From positions 50,141 to 114,140 of the forward strand of contig JAFXNC010000045.1 of the NCBI GenBank assembly GCA_017529875.1: 64,000 nucleotides of DNA. Direction: 5' to 3'. The stretch comes from Ruminococcus sp. (lineage in GTDB: Bacteria > Bacillota > Clostridia > Oscillospirales > Ruminococcaceae). The position numbers and the translations under genes are program-made. Positions 16,534-24,842 of this stretch are shown here, one piece after another. The notes beneath the pieces were generated by a model. It did no database searches, had not been told where the DNA came from, and worked only from the letters and a program-made list of their open reading frames with translations. How positions within the stretch are numbered: position 1 is the stretch's first letter; each line of letters begins with the position of its first letter.

Positions 16534-17796
16534 ATGAAGCTCTATACCAATAAAAAATACAATACTATTGCGCTGTATGCCATCATCGTCATAGCCGTCA
16601 ATGTGATCATCGTCACGGCTATCTTCAAGTTCGATACTATCCTGAGCATACTGGGCAAGATCGTGAGCGTGCTGATGCCTGTGATCTGGGGATTCGGTAT
16701 CGCTTACCTGATGAACCCCCTCATGGTCTCCACCGAGCGGATCTATCAGAAGATCTTCAAAAACTCCAAACGTCCCAAGCTCATGCGGGCGGTGTCGGTG
16801 TCGGTGGCGGCGCTGATACTGCTGGGTATCATAGTCGGGTTGATCGCCATTGTTATCCCGGAGTTCGTCAACAGCTTCAACAACATCGTTGACAACTTCT
16901 CGAAGCTGGTGGAGAACGCCCAGAAGTGGCTGGAAAAGCTGTTCCGCAACTACCCCAAGATACAGCAGTTCTTCAACAAGCAGATCAACGACGTGGGATC
17001 CGGTCTTATCAAGCTCCAGCCGGTGCTTGAAAACATCGTCGACAGCGCCAGCGACGTTTTCAGCATACTCTATAACTTCATCCTCGGCTATATCATGTCC
17101 ATCTACCTGCTGCTCGGCAAGGAGACCCACATCGCTCAGACCAAGAAGCTGCTTTTCGCAAAGCTCAAGAAAAGCACTGCCGACAAGGTGCTGCGCTTCG
17201 GCAACGACGCGAACCTGGTGTTCTCCGGCTTCCTGATCGGCAAGCTCATCGACTCGCTGATCATCGGCATCATCTGCTTCATCGGCCTGACCATAATCGG
17301 TATGCCCTATAACGTCATCATCAGCGTAATAGTCGGCGTCACCAATATCATCCCCTTCTTCGGCCCCTTCATAGGCGCTGTTCCCTCGGCGCTGCTGGTG
17401 TTCCTCGACGATCCCGGCATGGTCATCTGGCTGCTGCTGTTCATCCTTGTGCTCCAGCAGTTCGACGGCAACATCCTCGGCCCGAAGATCCTGGGCGGCT
17501 CCACCGGTCTCCCGGCTATCTGGGTAATGATCGCCCTGTTCATCGGCGGCGGACTGTTCGGATTCATAGGGATGCTGCTGGGCGTTCCCACCTTTGCGCT
17601 GCTCTATAAGATCGTCCGGGAGAGCATCAACAACAAGCTGAAAAAGAAAAAGATGCCCACCGACACTCAGTACTATATCGACAATGCCGGCAAGCTCACC
17701 GACGCCCACGTCCGGCGCACGCCCCTCACCCCTGAGGAGCTTGAAAGCATCTCGATACCCTCCTGCGACGAAGTCAACGAAGCACTCGACGTCTGA
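16534..17796 (+). CDS. AI-2E family transporter (PerM/YdiK/YtvI-like permease)
   Basis: This is a polytopic membrane protein of 420 residues. It shows the architecture of the AI-2E/UPF0118 family: an N-terminal pair of membrane helices, a soluble helical region (about 115-180) and a C-terminal multi-helix domain with VGVTNIIPFFGPFIGAVPSA and GPKILGGSTGLPAIWVM, both family hallmarks. It probably exports or exchanges small solutes or ions; the substrate is unknown, and AI-2 itself is proven only for a few members. A charged C-terminal tail of about 55 residues follows the last helix. It is monocistronic, with its own promoter and terminator. Confidence 0.9.
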   Translation: MKLYTNKKYNTIALYAIIVIAVNVIIVTAIFKFDTILSILGKIVSVLMPVIWGFGIAYLMNPLMVSTERIYQKIFKNSKRPKLMRAVSVSVAALILLGIIVGLIAIVIPEFVNSFNNIVDNFSKLVENAQKWLEKLFRNYPKIQQFFNKQINDVGSGLIKLQPVLENIVDSASDVFSILYNFILGYIMSIYLLLGKETHIAQTKKLLFAKLKKSTADKVLRFGNDANLVFSGFLIGKLIDSLIIGIICFIGLTIIGMPYNVIISVIVGVTNIIPFFGPFIGAVPSALLVFLDDPGMVIWLLLFILVLQQFDGNILGPKILGGSTGLPAIWVMIALFIGGGLFGFIGMLLGVPTFALLYKIVRESINNKLKKKKMPTDTQYYIDNAGKLTDAHVRRTPLTPEELESISIPSCDEVNEALDV

Positions 17797-17809
17797 AACT
17801 TATAACATC

Positions 17810-17845
17810 AAACGCCGCCCCGGTCATGCCGGAGCGGCGTTTTTG
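17810..17845 (+). terminator. Terminator after the AI-2E permease
   Basis: AAACGCCGCcCCGG (17810-17823) pairs with CCGGaGCGGCGTTT, followed by TTTGC. The first of two adjacent hairpins. Confidence 0.85.
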
Positions 17846-17849
17846 CATG

Positions 17850-17889
17850 AAAAAAGCATATCCCTGCGAGTGAGGGATATGCTTTTTTT
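17850..17889. terminator. Second, bidirectional terminator
   Basis: AAAAAAGCATATCCCT (17850-17865) pairs with AGGGATATGC (17873-17882), followed by seven T. It is also A-rich on the left side, so it serves the minus-strand transglutaminase gene as well. Confidence 0.92.
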
Positions 17890-17891
17890 CG

Positions 17892-20531
17892 TCAGTACAG
17901 TCCGTACAGCCACTTGGCGGCGAACCTGCCTATGAAGCTCAGCCTCGGCGCAGCTATCTCGTTCTTGACTGTGCTGAGTGCCAGACGTGCAAACATATAC
18001 TCGTCCTTGGTGATCTCCGCGGAGCGGCTCAGATGTGCCTCAATGGCTATGGTGAACAGCTTCATGATGTCCTGGTCGAGGGTGTCGATGTCGTGCTTGT
18101 GACATTTCTCGATAAGGCGCTTGGCCTGTTCCTCGTCGGTGATGTTGGCTTCTTCGGTTATGCCTATCAGCGCAAGATATTTCAGGAAGTACAGATAGAT
18201 CGCAAGCACAGCCTGTCCGTAGTCCTCCTGGGTTATGAGCTTGTGCTGTTTGTTCTTGCGCGTCTTGCGGTTGATGATGAACACCGCTATCATCACCAGG
18301 ATGAAGGGCACATAGTACAGCATGGTCTTGAAGACGTTGAATATGGGATTGTTGTAGGTGTCTCCGTCCCCCACAGTGGCGGTCGGGTGAGTGCCGGTGC
18401 CTGTGCGGTCGCCGCCCTTGCCGGTGCTGACGGTAGTGGTAACAACAGGGTCGCCGTTCTTGTCGGTGGCGGTAGTGGCAGGGCCGCTCTGTTTCGGGGT
18501 GGTGACGGTAGTTACCTTTGGAGTGGTGGTCTCTGGGGGCTTTTTCGGGTCGGTATCGTTGGGATTGCCGCCCTGCTCAAAGCCCGGAGTGAACTCCAAC
18601 GGCACCCAGCCGATGCCGTCTATGAACACCTCGCACCATGCGTGGGCTGCCTTGTCAGTTACCTTAGCCGAGTAGGGACTGTCTTTGCCGGGCTCATAAT
18701 CCTTTGGAGTTACCACATACCCCTCAACATACCTGGCAGGGAAGCCGAACTTCCTCATCAGCATCGCGCCTGCCGAAGCGAAGTAGGTGCAGTAGCCCTT
18801 CTTTGTGGTAAGGAAATTCTCGATGAAATCCACACCGTCAGGCGTCTTGCCCGGTGCCTTGTCGTATTTGAATCCGTTGATGTCAAAATAATCTTTTATA
18901 GCGCCGAAGCATATCAGCTCGCTGTTGTAGTATTCCTTGTAGTTCTGGTCGAAGATATAGTTGTTCTTTATGTCGTTGAAGACCTTGTTGAGCGTCGGCG
19001 TGTCCGAAACAGCCGTGTAGTTGTCATTGACAAAGGTCGAATAAGTAACATTCAGCTGGTTGCCCATAGTATAATTGTTGTAGCAGAGAAGGTCGATTAT
19101 CCCTCTGTTGGAACACCAGTCGAATGCGTTGGTCACCGGTTCACAAAAGTCCATTTTATACGAGTTATCCGATGCATCGAGGTTTACGCTGCCTTCACCC
19201 TCGGCGATTATCTTAGTTTCTTCTTGGGTGTTGGCGCTCAGATAATCCGCGAAGTAGGGCGCATAGACGAACCGGTCATCGGCGTCCACAAGTGCTATCG
19301 AGATCGTGCTGTTGTTGGAGAGCGCCGCCTGGTCGCACATGATCTTGTTGAAATTCTGTGCGGGGGTGTTTTCGCCGTATTGGTTCAGCAGATCCCTGAC
19401 GTTGTCGGGCAGCTTGTCTTTTATGGGCACCCACTCGTTGTTACCGTAATCGCCGGCCACAAAGCCTCTCAGATAGAGAGTGTAGTCGGTCTTCCGCAGG
19501 ATGTTGAGATTCAGTGCGGTATCACCGGAAAATTCAAGCTTATCCCTGTCGCCCAGCTTGCCACCGCTGGTGGCGCCCACTTTCTTGACATCGCTGCTAA
19601 ACAGATCATTGAAAAAGTCGGCGATATCGTCCGGCAGACCTCTCAGAAAATCGGTTATCTCCTCCCGCATTTTCGTGAAGGGCTCCGGCCTCACGAAGCC
19701 GGTTATCGAAGAAAACAGCACCGACACCGTGAACACCGCCGCGCATACAAAGGCTATGCACATCAGATAGTAGGAGAAGAATATCCTTTTCAGTCTGCCC
19801 GAGGTGAAGTAAAAGGCCTTTTTTCGCCGGTGTACCGCGAAGGTGTTGTTGATGCCCGCCTTGTTGGTGGCGTGGTTGATGATCGAGACTGCAAGAACGG
19901 CTATCCAGCATATGACCAGTCCGATCGCCGGGAGCGTCGGGGGATCCCAGCCGTGGAAAAGTCCCACCTCCACCAGCGGGAAAGTGGATACGAACTGTAT
20001 GGGGAAATCGAACCTGAGTATCAGTCCCAGGGCGACCATAGCCGCGACCAATGCTCCGATCAACATTATGGCCTGAGACTTGGCGGGGTCGAGTTCTTCC
20101 TTAGGGATATTCTTGATCGCATGCCAAAAGCTTTCTCTTTGATCATTGACATCTGCTTTTTTAAAATACTCGTACAGAATAGCATTGATCCCGTTGTAGA
20201 TCGCTTTGTGTTTCAGACCGAAATAACTCAGCTGGAATATAAAATAACCTATGGCAAAGGTCTTGAGAGCGCCGTTCTTGGTGCGCAGCGCCGCAAAGCT
20301 CAGCGTCACCATGATCACGGGGAAGATGTAGAGGATCGTGGTGAGATTTAAAAAGCCGCAGAATATCCAAATGGTAAAGAATGAGCTCAGCGCCGCTATA
20401 AGCACCCGCAGGAACATCATTCTGTCCTCGCCGGGGTCAAGCCCGTGGGACATGGCGATATCGCCTTCTATTATGATACCGTGAGGGTCTATTATCCCTC
20501 TTTCGGTATTTCTGGTTTTTTCCTGTTTCAT
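17892..20531 (-). CDS. Multi-pass membrane protein with transglutaminase-like domain
   Basis: An 879-residue protein. Residues 38-280 contain several membrane helices. A large extracytoplasmic part follows, with a transglutaminase-like core at about 520-655: Cys581 in KKGYCTYFASAGAMLMRKFG and His630 in AHAWCEVFIDGIGWVPLEFTPG. The usual catalytic Asp position is Glu646 (PLEFTPG). A Thr/Pro/Gly-rich linker (about 655-725), one helix (741-753) and a C-terminal cytosolic domain of the DUF4129-like position complete it. It is the last gene of a moxR-DUF58-transglutaminase unit, a widespread arrangement thought to link a chaperone-like ATPase to cell-envelope proteins. The substrate is unknown. Confidence 0.85.
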   Translation of the reverse strand: MKQEKTRNTERGIIDPHGIIIEGDIAMSHGLDPGEDRMMFLRVLIAALSSFFTIWIFCGFLNLTTILYIFPVIMVTLSFAALRTKNGALKTFAIGYFIFQLSYFGLKHKAIYNGINAILYEYFKKADVNDQRESFWHAIKNIPKEELDPAKSQAIMLIGALVAAMVALGLILRFDFPIQFVSTFPLVEVGLFHGWDPPTLPAIGLVICWIAVLAVSIINHATNKAGINNTFAVHRRKKAFYFTSGRLKRIFFSYYLMCIAFVCAAVFTVSVLFSSITGFVRPEPFTKMREEITDFLRGLPDDIADFFNDLFSSDVKKVGATSGGKLGDRDKLEFSGDTALNLNILRKTDYTLYLRGFVAGDYGNNEWVPIKDKLPDNVRDLLNQYGENTPAQNFNKIMCDQAALSNNSTISIALVDADDRFVYAPYFADYLSANTQEETKIIAEGEGSVNLDASDNSYKMDFCEPVTNAFDWCSNRGIIDLLCYNNYTMGNQLNVTYSTFVNDNYTAVSDTPTLNKVFNDIKNNYIFDQNYKEYYNSELICFGAIKDYFDINGFKYDKAPGKTPDGVDFIENFLTTKKGYCTYFASAGAMLMRKFGFPARYVEGYVVTPKDYEPGKDSPYSAKVTDKAAHAWCEVFIDGIGWVPLEFTPGFEQGGNPNDTDPKKPPETTTPKVTTVTTPKQSGPATTATDKNGDPVVTTTVSTGKGGDRTGTGTHPTATVGDGDTYNNPIFNVFKTMLYYVPFILVMIAVFIINRKTRKNKQHKLITQEDYGQAVLAIYLYFLKYLALIGITEEANITDEEQAKRLIEKCHKHDIDTLDQDIMKLFTIAIEAHLSRSAEITKDEYMFARLALSTVKNEIAAPRLSFIGRFAAKWLYGLY

Positions 20532-20549
20532 GTTGTCACCGTTTATCTC

Positions 20550-21734
20550 TTATATTACTATGCTTTCGAGGCTTTCCGCCACGGCTCCCGTCCTCAGCGG
20601 GATAACGCTGAGCAGGTTATCTGTGTAGCCGGCCTCCGGGTCGATGCCGCAGTCCAGCACCGTGTATCTGAATGAATACCCCGATTCCGTGAGCCTGGTC
20701 TTGTCAGTCTCCGGGACGTTGTCGGAGCAGTAGATGATGTGGGCGTACTTGGGAACTCCCGTCGTCAGGTCGCTGATGATGTCCACAGGGCTCTTTGCGG
20801 AGCCTTTGAGCCCGTTGCGGATAAGCTCCCTGACGGTCTCGGCGTAGCTCTCGAAGCTGTCAACTGTGCGGTTCTCATAGTCGCTGGTGCCGGAGCAGGT
20901 CCACATCACGGTGTGCACCACCTCCGTCTCGGCAAGGTGCAGGGAAATAGCTGATACTGCGTCTATGACGGTGTCCAGCTTGTCAAGGGAGCTGCTGCCG
21001 GAGAATGTCCTCGACAGATCGACTGCTATCATGATGCCCTTGGTTATGGGCAGCGAGTAGTCCTTGACCATCATCTCGTCCTGCTTGGCGGAGAGCTTCC
21101 AGTGTATGCGGCTGATCTTGTCGCCCTCGTTGTACTTGTGGATATCGAAGATTTCGCTGGGGTCGTCGCCCTTTTTGACCTTGGAGTAAACGTCGCTTTC
21201 AAGCCCCAGCTCGAAGTAGTCGTTGACTTTGTTGGTCAGGGGGATGTGGTCGGGGAACACCACGATCCTGGTGCTGAACAGCGAACCGCTGCTCTTTATC
21301 CTCATCCTGATGATGTGGAGTATGTCGAATATCCTGACCCTCGTTATCTCCACGTTCAGCGGGCCGTAGTGCCTGTATGAGAGCCTTACCGTGAGCTTCT
21401 GGGAGTTGTTGGCGAATATCGGCGTGTGTATGCGGAAGGTATCGCAGTGGCTGCCGTACTCAGTTCGGTAGCTGATGGTGATGTCGCAGTCCGGCACAGG
21501 CAGGTGAGAATCGTTGTCTATGATTATGCTGACAGGTACGCTGCTGCCCTTGGGAGCCGACTGTTCGGCAGCCTCAAAGCTGATCCTGAGTTTCCTTTTA
21601 GCTATGTAGGTCAGTATCCCGAAAACCACGGGATATGCCGCCACAAAGCAGAACAGGTAAAAGGAGAACGCGCCCTCAAACTGTATGTAAAACAGCAGCG
21701 AGGCCGCCAGCAGTATGATATATACTACGATCAT
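20550..21734 (-). CDS. DUF58 domain protein
   Basis: The 394-residue protein has two N-terminal hydrophobic segments (about 1-45), a beta-rich middle and the DUF58 core with DKISRIHWKLSAKQDEMMVKDY. A vWA-like segment follows (GIMIAVDLSRTFSGSSS; the Asp and SxS resemble a metal-ion-dependent adhesion site). DUF58 proteins are regular partners of MoxR ATPases. The start overlaps the moxR stop as ATGA, and transglutaminase follows after 18 bases. The function is inferred only from this genomic triad. Confidence 0.88.
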   Translation of the reverse strand: MIVVYIILLAASLLFYIQFEGAFSFYLFCFVAAYPVVFGILTYIAKRKLRISFEAAEQSAPKGSSVPVSIIIDNDSHLPVPDCDITISYRTEYGSHCDTFRIHTPIFANNSQKLTVRLSYRHYGPLNVEITRVRIFDILHIIRMRIKSSGSLFSTRIVVFPDHIPLTNKVNDYFELGLESDVYSKVKKGDDPSEIFDIHKYNEGDKISRIHWKLSAKQDEMMVKDYSLPITKGIMIAVDLSRTFSGSSSLDKLDTVIDAVSAISLHLAETEVVHTVMWTCSGTSDYENRTVDSFESYAETVRELIRNGLKGSAKSPVDIISDLTTGVPKYAHIIYCSDNVPETDKTRLTESGYSFRYTVLDCGIDPEAGYTDNLLSVIPLRTGAVAESLESIVI

Positions 21735-22711
21735 AGCGTCACCTGATTGTTGATCTTCGGGATGACTACGCTGTCCAGCACGCCCTTGAGCACCATGTCG
21801 GTGTTGAGGTTGTTGAGGCGGGCCTTGGAGTTGAGGATGATCCTGTGGGCGGCAACGTCGCGGAAGGTGTAGGAAACGTCGTCGGGGGTCACATAGTCTC
21901 TGCCCTTGAGCAGGGAGGTGGCCTTGGTCATTTTCAGCAGGGCGATAGTGCCTCGCGGCGAGAGACCCAGCTTGATATACTGGTTCTTTCTCGTGGCGTC
22001 GGCGAGCCTTACGATGTATTCGAGGACTTCTTCCGAAACATAGATCTCGTCAACTATGCGCCGGGCTTCCGCCAGCTCCGCCGCGGTGACTACCGATTCA
22101 ACGGTGTCTATGGAGACCTGGTTCTGCTTGGAGCGGAGCATTTCCACCTCGTTTACCACGCTGGGATAGCCCATGCTGAGCCTTACGATGAATCTGTCCA
22201 TCTGCGACTCCGGCAGGGACTGTGTCCCGATAGAGCCTATGGGGTTCTGTGTAGCGATAACTATATAAGGGTCGGGCATCTGATAGGTGGTGCCGTCAAC
22301 GGTGACCTTGCCCTCCTCCATGATCTCCAGCAGTGCAGACTGGGTCTTGGATGAGGTGCGGTTGATCTCGTCCGCCAGGAAAAGATTGGTCATAGCCGCG
22401 CCCTGCTTGTACTCGAACTGATTGGTGGCCTTGTTGTAGATAGTGAAGCCCGTCACGTCGGTGGGGAGCACGTCCGGCGTGAACTGGAGCCTCCTGTAAT
22501 CCAGGGAAAGCGCCTTTGAGAGCGCCAGCGCCAGCGTGGTCTTGCCAACTCCGGGGATGTCCTCCAGCAGGATATGTCCCCCGGCCAGTATCGACAGCAG
22601 GACTTTGATTATAGTCTCGTCCTTGCCGATGATGACCTTCTTCACCTCTCCGATGACCTTCTGTGACAGCTGCAATACCTGTACCTGTTCGCGAGTTAGT
22701 TTCTGTGCCAT
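21731..22711 (-). CDS. MoxR-family AAA+ ATPase
   Basis: The 326 residues include Walker A (EDIPGVGKTTLALALSKAL), Walker B (LFLADEINRTSSKTQSALLEIMEEG), sensor 1 (VIATQNPIGSIGTQSLPESQMDRFIVRL) and a lid domain with KLGLSPRGTIALLKMTKA. These are diagnostic of MoxR AAA+ chaperones, which are proposed to remodel or activate partner proteins. It is the first gene of the unit, with its own promoter at 22767-22795 and AAAGGAG before the ATG. It is divergent from spoIIIAA. Confidence 0.93.
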   Translation of the reverse strand: MAQKLTREQVQVLQLSQKVIGEVKKVIIGKDETIIKVLLSILAGGHILLEDIPGVGKTTLALALSKALSLDYRRLQFTPDVLPTDVTGFTIYNKATNQFEYKQGAAMTNLFLADEINRTSSKTQSALLEIMEEGKVTVDGTTYQMPDPYIVIATQNPIGSIGTQSLPESQMDRFIVRLSMGYPSVVNEVEMLRSKQNQVSIDTVESVVTAAELAEARRIVDEIYVSEEVLEYIVRLADATRKNQYIKLGLSPRGTIALLKMTKATSLLKGRDYVTPDDVSYTFRDVAAHRIILNSKARLNNLNTDMVLKGVLDSVVIPKINNQVTL

Positions 22712-22766
22712 TTTGATTCTCCTTTTGTATTATTTATAATATTTAATAAAAATAAACCCACTTTAT

Positions 22767-22795
22767 ATAATAACACAAGTCTTTCCATATTTCAA
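22767..22795 (-). promoter_or_regulatory. Sigma-A promoter for the moxR unit
   Basis: On the - strand, TTGAAA (plus 22790-22795), a 17-base spacer and TATTAT (plus 22767-22772), 56 bases before the moxR start. Confidence 0.65.
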
Positions 22796-22829
22796 GAGCA
22801 AAACAGATTTTTCTTTCACCGATATTGCG

Positions 22830-22857
22830 CATATTTGTACAGCTACGGGCATATGAT
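22830..22857 (+). promoter_or_regulatory. Sigma-E-type promoter for the spoIIIA operon
   Basis: CATATTT (22830-22836) and CATATGAT (22850-22857) are separated by 13 bases. This agrees with the Bacillus sigma-E pattern of an ATATTT-like -35 and a CATACAnT-like -10. No sigma-A type -10 is seen on this strand. Position, 36 bases before spoIIIAA, and the known sigma-E control of spoIIIA support it. Confidence 0.6.
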
Positions 22858-22893
22858 CTACTACACGGACAAGTTTGGGAGTGATAGCACATC

Positions 22894-23823
22894 ATGATAC
22901 GCAGCAAACTGTCACAGGCGCTGCTTTTGCTCAGCGGCAGGACGGCTCACGCCATAGAAGCCCTCCCTCCGAAGGAGCAGCGCAGCATACAGGAGATAAG
23001 GCTCAGACGGGGCGGATTTCTCGGCGTTACGGCGCTGGGACAGGAGTATTTCGTCTGTCCGGGCGGGGTGCTGAAAATGTCCCCGGAAAGCGCCCTGCGC
23101 CTTAACGACGATGACATAGACCACACTTACAGAACGGCTCTGAAAAACTCCTTGCACAGCTTTGAAAACGAGATACGTCAGGGCTTTGTCACTGCCGAGG
23201 GCGGCAACAGGGTGGGTTTCTGCGGCAAGGCCGTATGCTCCGAGGGGAGCATCACCACGGTTCGGGACATATCCTCGGTGAACATCAGGGTAGCCTCCGA
23301 GATACTCGGCTGCGCCGATCAGATATATGAGAAGATATTCACAGGCGGGCTCCGCTCCCTCATGATCGCGGGGGCTCCCGCCAGCGGAAAGACCACAGTG
23401 CTGCGGGACCTCTGCCGGCAGCTATCTGAAAGATACCGCATAGCCCTTATCGACGAACGAAACGAGCTGGCGGCGGTGTCCTCGGGCATGGCGCAGAACG
23501 ACGTAGGCCCCCGGACGGATATATTCAGCGGCTACCCCAAACAGACCGCCGTGATGACCGCAGTCCGGGTCATGTCGCCCCAGATCATAGTCTGCGACGA
23601 GGCGGGTTCGGAGGACGAGCTCCCGGCCTATGAGTACGCCCTGAATTCCGGCGTAAGGCTGATACTCACCTGCCACGCCTCCAACATGAAAGAGCTGCGC
23701 CGCCGCCCGGTGATAGGCAGGCTCATCAGGCGGAAGGCTTTCGATGACGCCGTCTTCCTGGGCAGCGGAGGCCTTGCGGGGAGGATGCTGTCGCACGCAG
23801 TGCTTGGTGAGAAAGATGATTAA
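22894..23823 (+). CDS. spoIIIAA: Stage III sporulation protein AA (ATPase)
   Basis: SpoIIIAA is a secretion-type ATPase of the SpoIIIA-SpoIIQ feeding-tube complex between mother cell and forespore. The 309-residue protein has Walker A in MIAGAPASGKTTVLRDLCRQL, followed by ALIDERNELAAVSSG and the Walker B-like PQIIVCDEAGSEDE. EIRLRRGG at the N terminus is typical. A GGGAGTGAT sequence precedes the ATG. It is the first gene of the complete eight-gene operon and overlaps spoIIIAB by 8 bases. Confidence 0.95.
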   Translation: MIRSKLSQALLLLSGRTAHAIEALPPKEQRSIQEIRLRRGGFLGVTALGQEYFVCPGGVLKMSPESALRLNDDDIDHTYRTALKNSLHSFENEIRQGFVTAEGGNRVGFCGKAVCSEGSITTVRDISSVNIRVASEILGCADQIYEKIFTGGLRSLMIAGAPASGKTTVLRDLCRQLSERYRIALIDERNELAAVSSGMAQNDVGPRTDIFSGYPKQTAVMTAVRVMSPQIIVCDEAGSEDELPAYEYALNSGVRLILTCHASNMKELRRRPVIGRLIRRKAFDDAVFLGSGGLAGRMLSHAVLGEKDD

Positions 23824-24253
23824 GCTCACGGCCTGCATACTGATCATATCGGCGGGAGCTTTGTGGGGAAGCTATATGTCCTCCCGGCTCAGGCGGCGAA
23901 CCTCGCTGCTCAGAGAGGCAGTCTCCATGATAAGCAGCATCTCCGGGCTCATACGATACCAAAAAAGCACCACCGACGAGATCATGGCCTCCCTGCGCTG
24001 CCGCGAAGAACACAGAACACTCACGGAGCAGAGCTGCCCCTGGCTCCGGGAGGAGGAAAAGCGCCTGCTGCGCGAGATCTTTTCTTCTTTGGGCAGTACC
24101 GATTCCGAGGGGCAGAGGGCGATGCTGGAGCTCTACGCCGGGCGCTTTAAAGACCTTGCTGAGAGCGCCGCCGCCGAGCAGCAGCAGAAGTGCAGACTGT
24201 ACGACACACTCGGCTTCATGCTCGGAGCCTTTATTGCAATTCTGATCGTTTGA
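23816..24253 (+). CDS. spoIIIAB: Stage III sporulation protein AB
   Basis: SpoIIIAB resembles type II secretion GspF platform proteins and belongs to the same channel. The true start is the ATG at 23816 (MIKLTACILIISAGALWGSYMSSRLRRR), overlapping the spoIIIAA stop; GGTGAGAAAG precedes it. The 145-residue protein has an N-terminal membrane segment (about 2-20), a helical middle (SLLREAVSMISSISGLIRY) and a C-terminal hydrophobic end (YDTLGFMLGAFIAILIV). Length and pattern match the family. Confidence 0.92.
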   Translation: MIKLTACILIISAGALWGSYMSSRLRRRTSLLREAVSMISSISGLIRYQKSTTDEIMASLRCREEHRTLTEQSCPWLREEEKRLLREIFSSLGSTDSEGQRAMLELYAGRFKDLAESAAAEQQQKCRLYDTLGFMLGAFIAILIV

Positions 24254-24262
24254 GGGCTGACA

Positions 24263-24457
24263 ATGGATATAGACCTTGTATTTAAAATCGCCGCCATAGG
24301 CATTATCGTTGCGGTACTCAATCAGCTCCTGCGGCGTGCGGAACGGGACGAGCAGGCCATGATGACCACCCTCGCCGGGCTCATCGTGGTGCTGATGATG
24401 ATAGTCAACGAGATCGGCGACCTGTTCGAGACTATCAAGACGGTCTTCGGCTTCTGA
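24263..24457 (+). CDS. spoIIIAC: Stage III sporulation protein AC
   Basis: A small 64-residue inner-membrane protein with two helices, starting MDIDLVFKIAAIGIIVAVLNQLLRR and containing LAGLIVVLMMIVNEIGDLFETIK, which is nearly the family consensus. It is a membrane component of the SpoIIIA complex. It lies 9 bases after spoIIIAB and 1 base before spoIIIAD. Confidence 0.95.
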   Translation: MDIDLVFKIAAIGIIVAVLNQLLRRAERDEQAMMTTLAGLIVVLMMIVNEIGDLFETIKTVFGF

Positions 24458-24458
24458 C

Positions 24459-24842
24459 ATGGATATTATCACGACTGCGGCGCTTTGCATCACCGTATGC
24501 ATCATCACACAGGTGCTCAGAGACAGCGGCGAGATGAAGCTCGCCCTCATCATCCTCTGCGTGACCGTGGTGTTCATGAGCCTTACATCACAGCTGCTGG
24601 GGGTCAGGGAGCTTGTAGGGGAGCTGCTGGACAAGACCGGTCTTGACGAGGCTTATCTGAGGATGATCTTCAAGGGGCTGGGGATATGCTACATAACCGT
24701 TATCTCGGCGGATATCTGCCGGGACAGCGGGCAGTCCGCCCTTGCCGCACAGATCGAGATCGCCGGAAAGCTCGCCATGACCGTGACGGCGCTGCCGCTG
24801 TTCCGGGCGGTGACTGAGATCGTGGAGGGTATGCTCACATGA
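24459..24842 (+). CDS. spoIIIAD: Stage III sporulation protein AD
   Basis: A 127-residue membrane protein of the SpoIIIA complex, related to SpoIIIAC in its N-terminal half (MDIITTAALCITVCIITQVLRDSGEMKLALIILCVTVVFM). Four hydrophobic segments are visible. ICYITVISADICRDSGQSALAAQIEIAGKLAMT is the recognisable family segment. It overlaps spoIIIAE as ATGA. Confidence 0.94.
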   Translation: MDIITTAALCITVCIITQVLRDSGEMKLALIILCVTVVFMSLTSQLLGVRELVGELLDKTGLDEAYLRMIFKGLGICYITVISADICRDSGQSALAAQIEIAGKLAMTVTALPLFRAVTEIVEGMLT

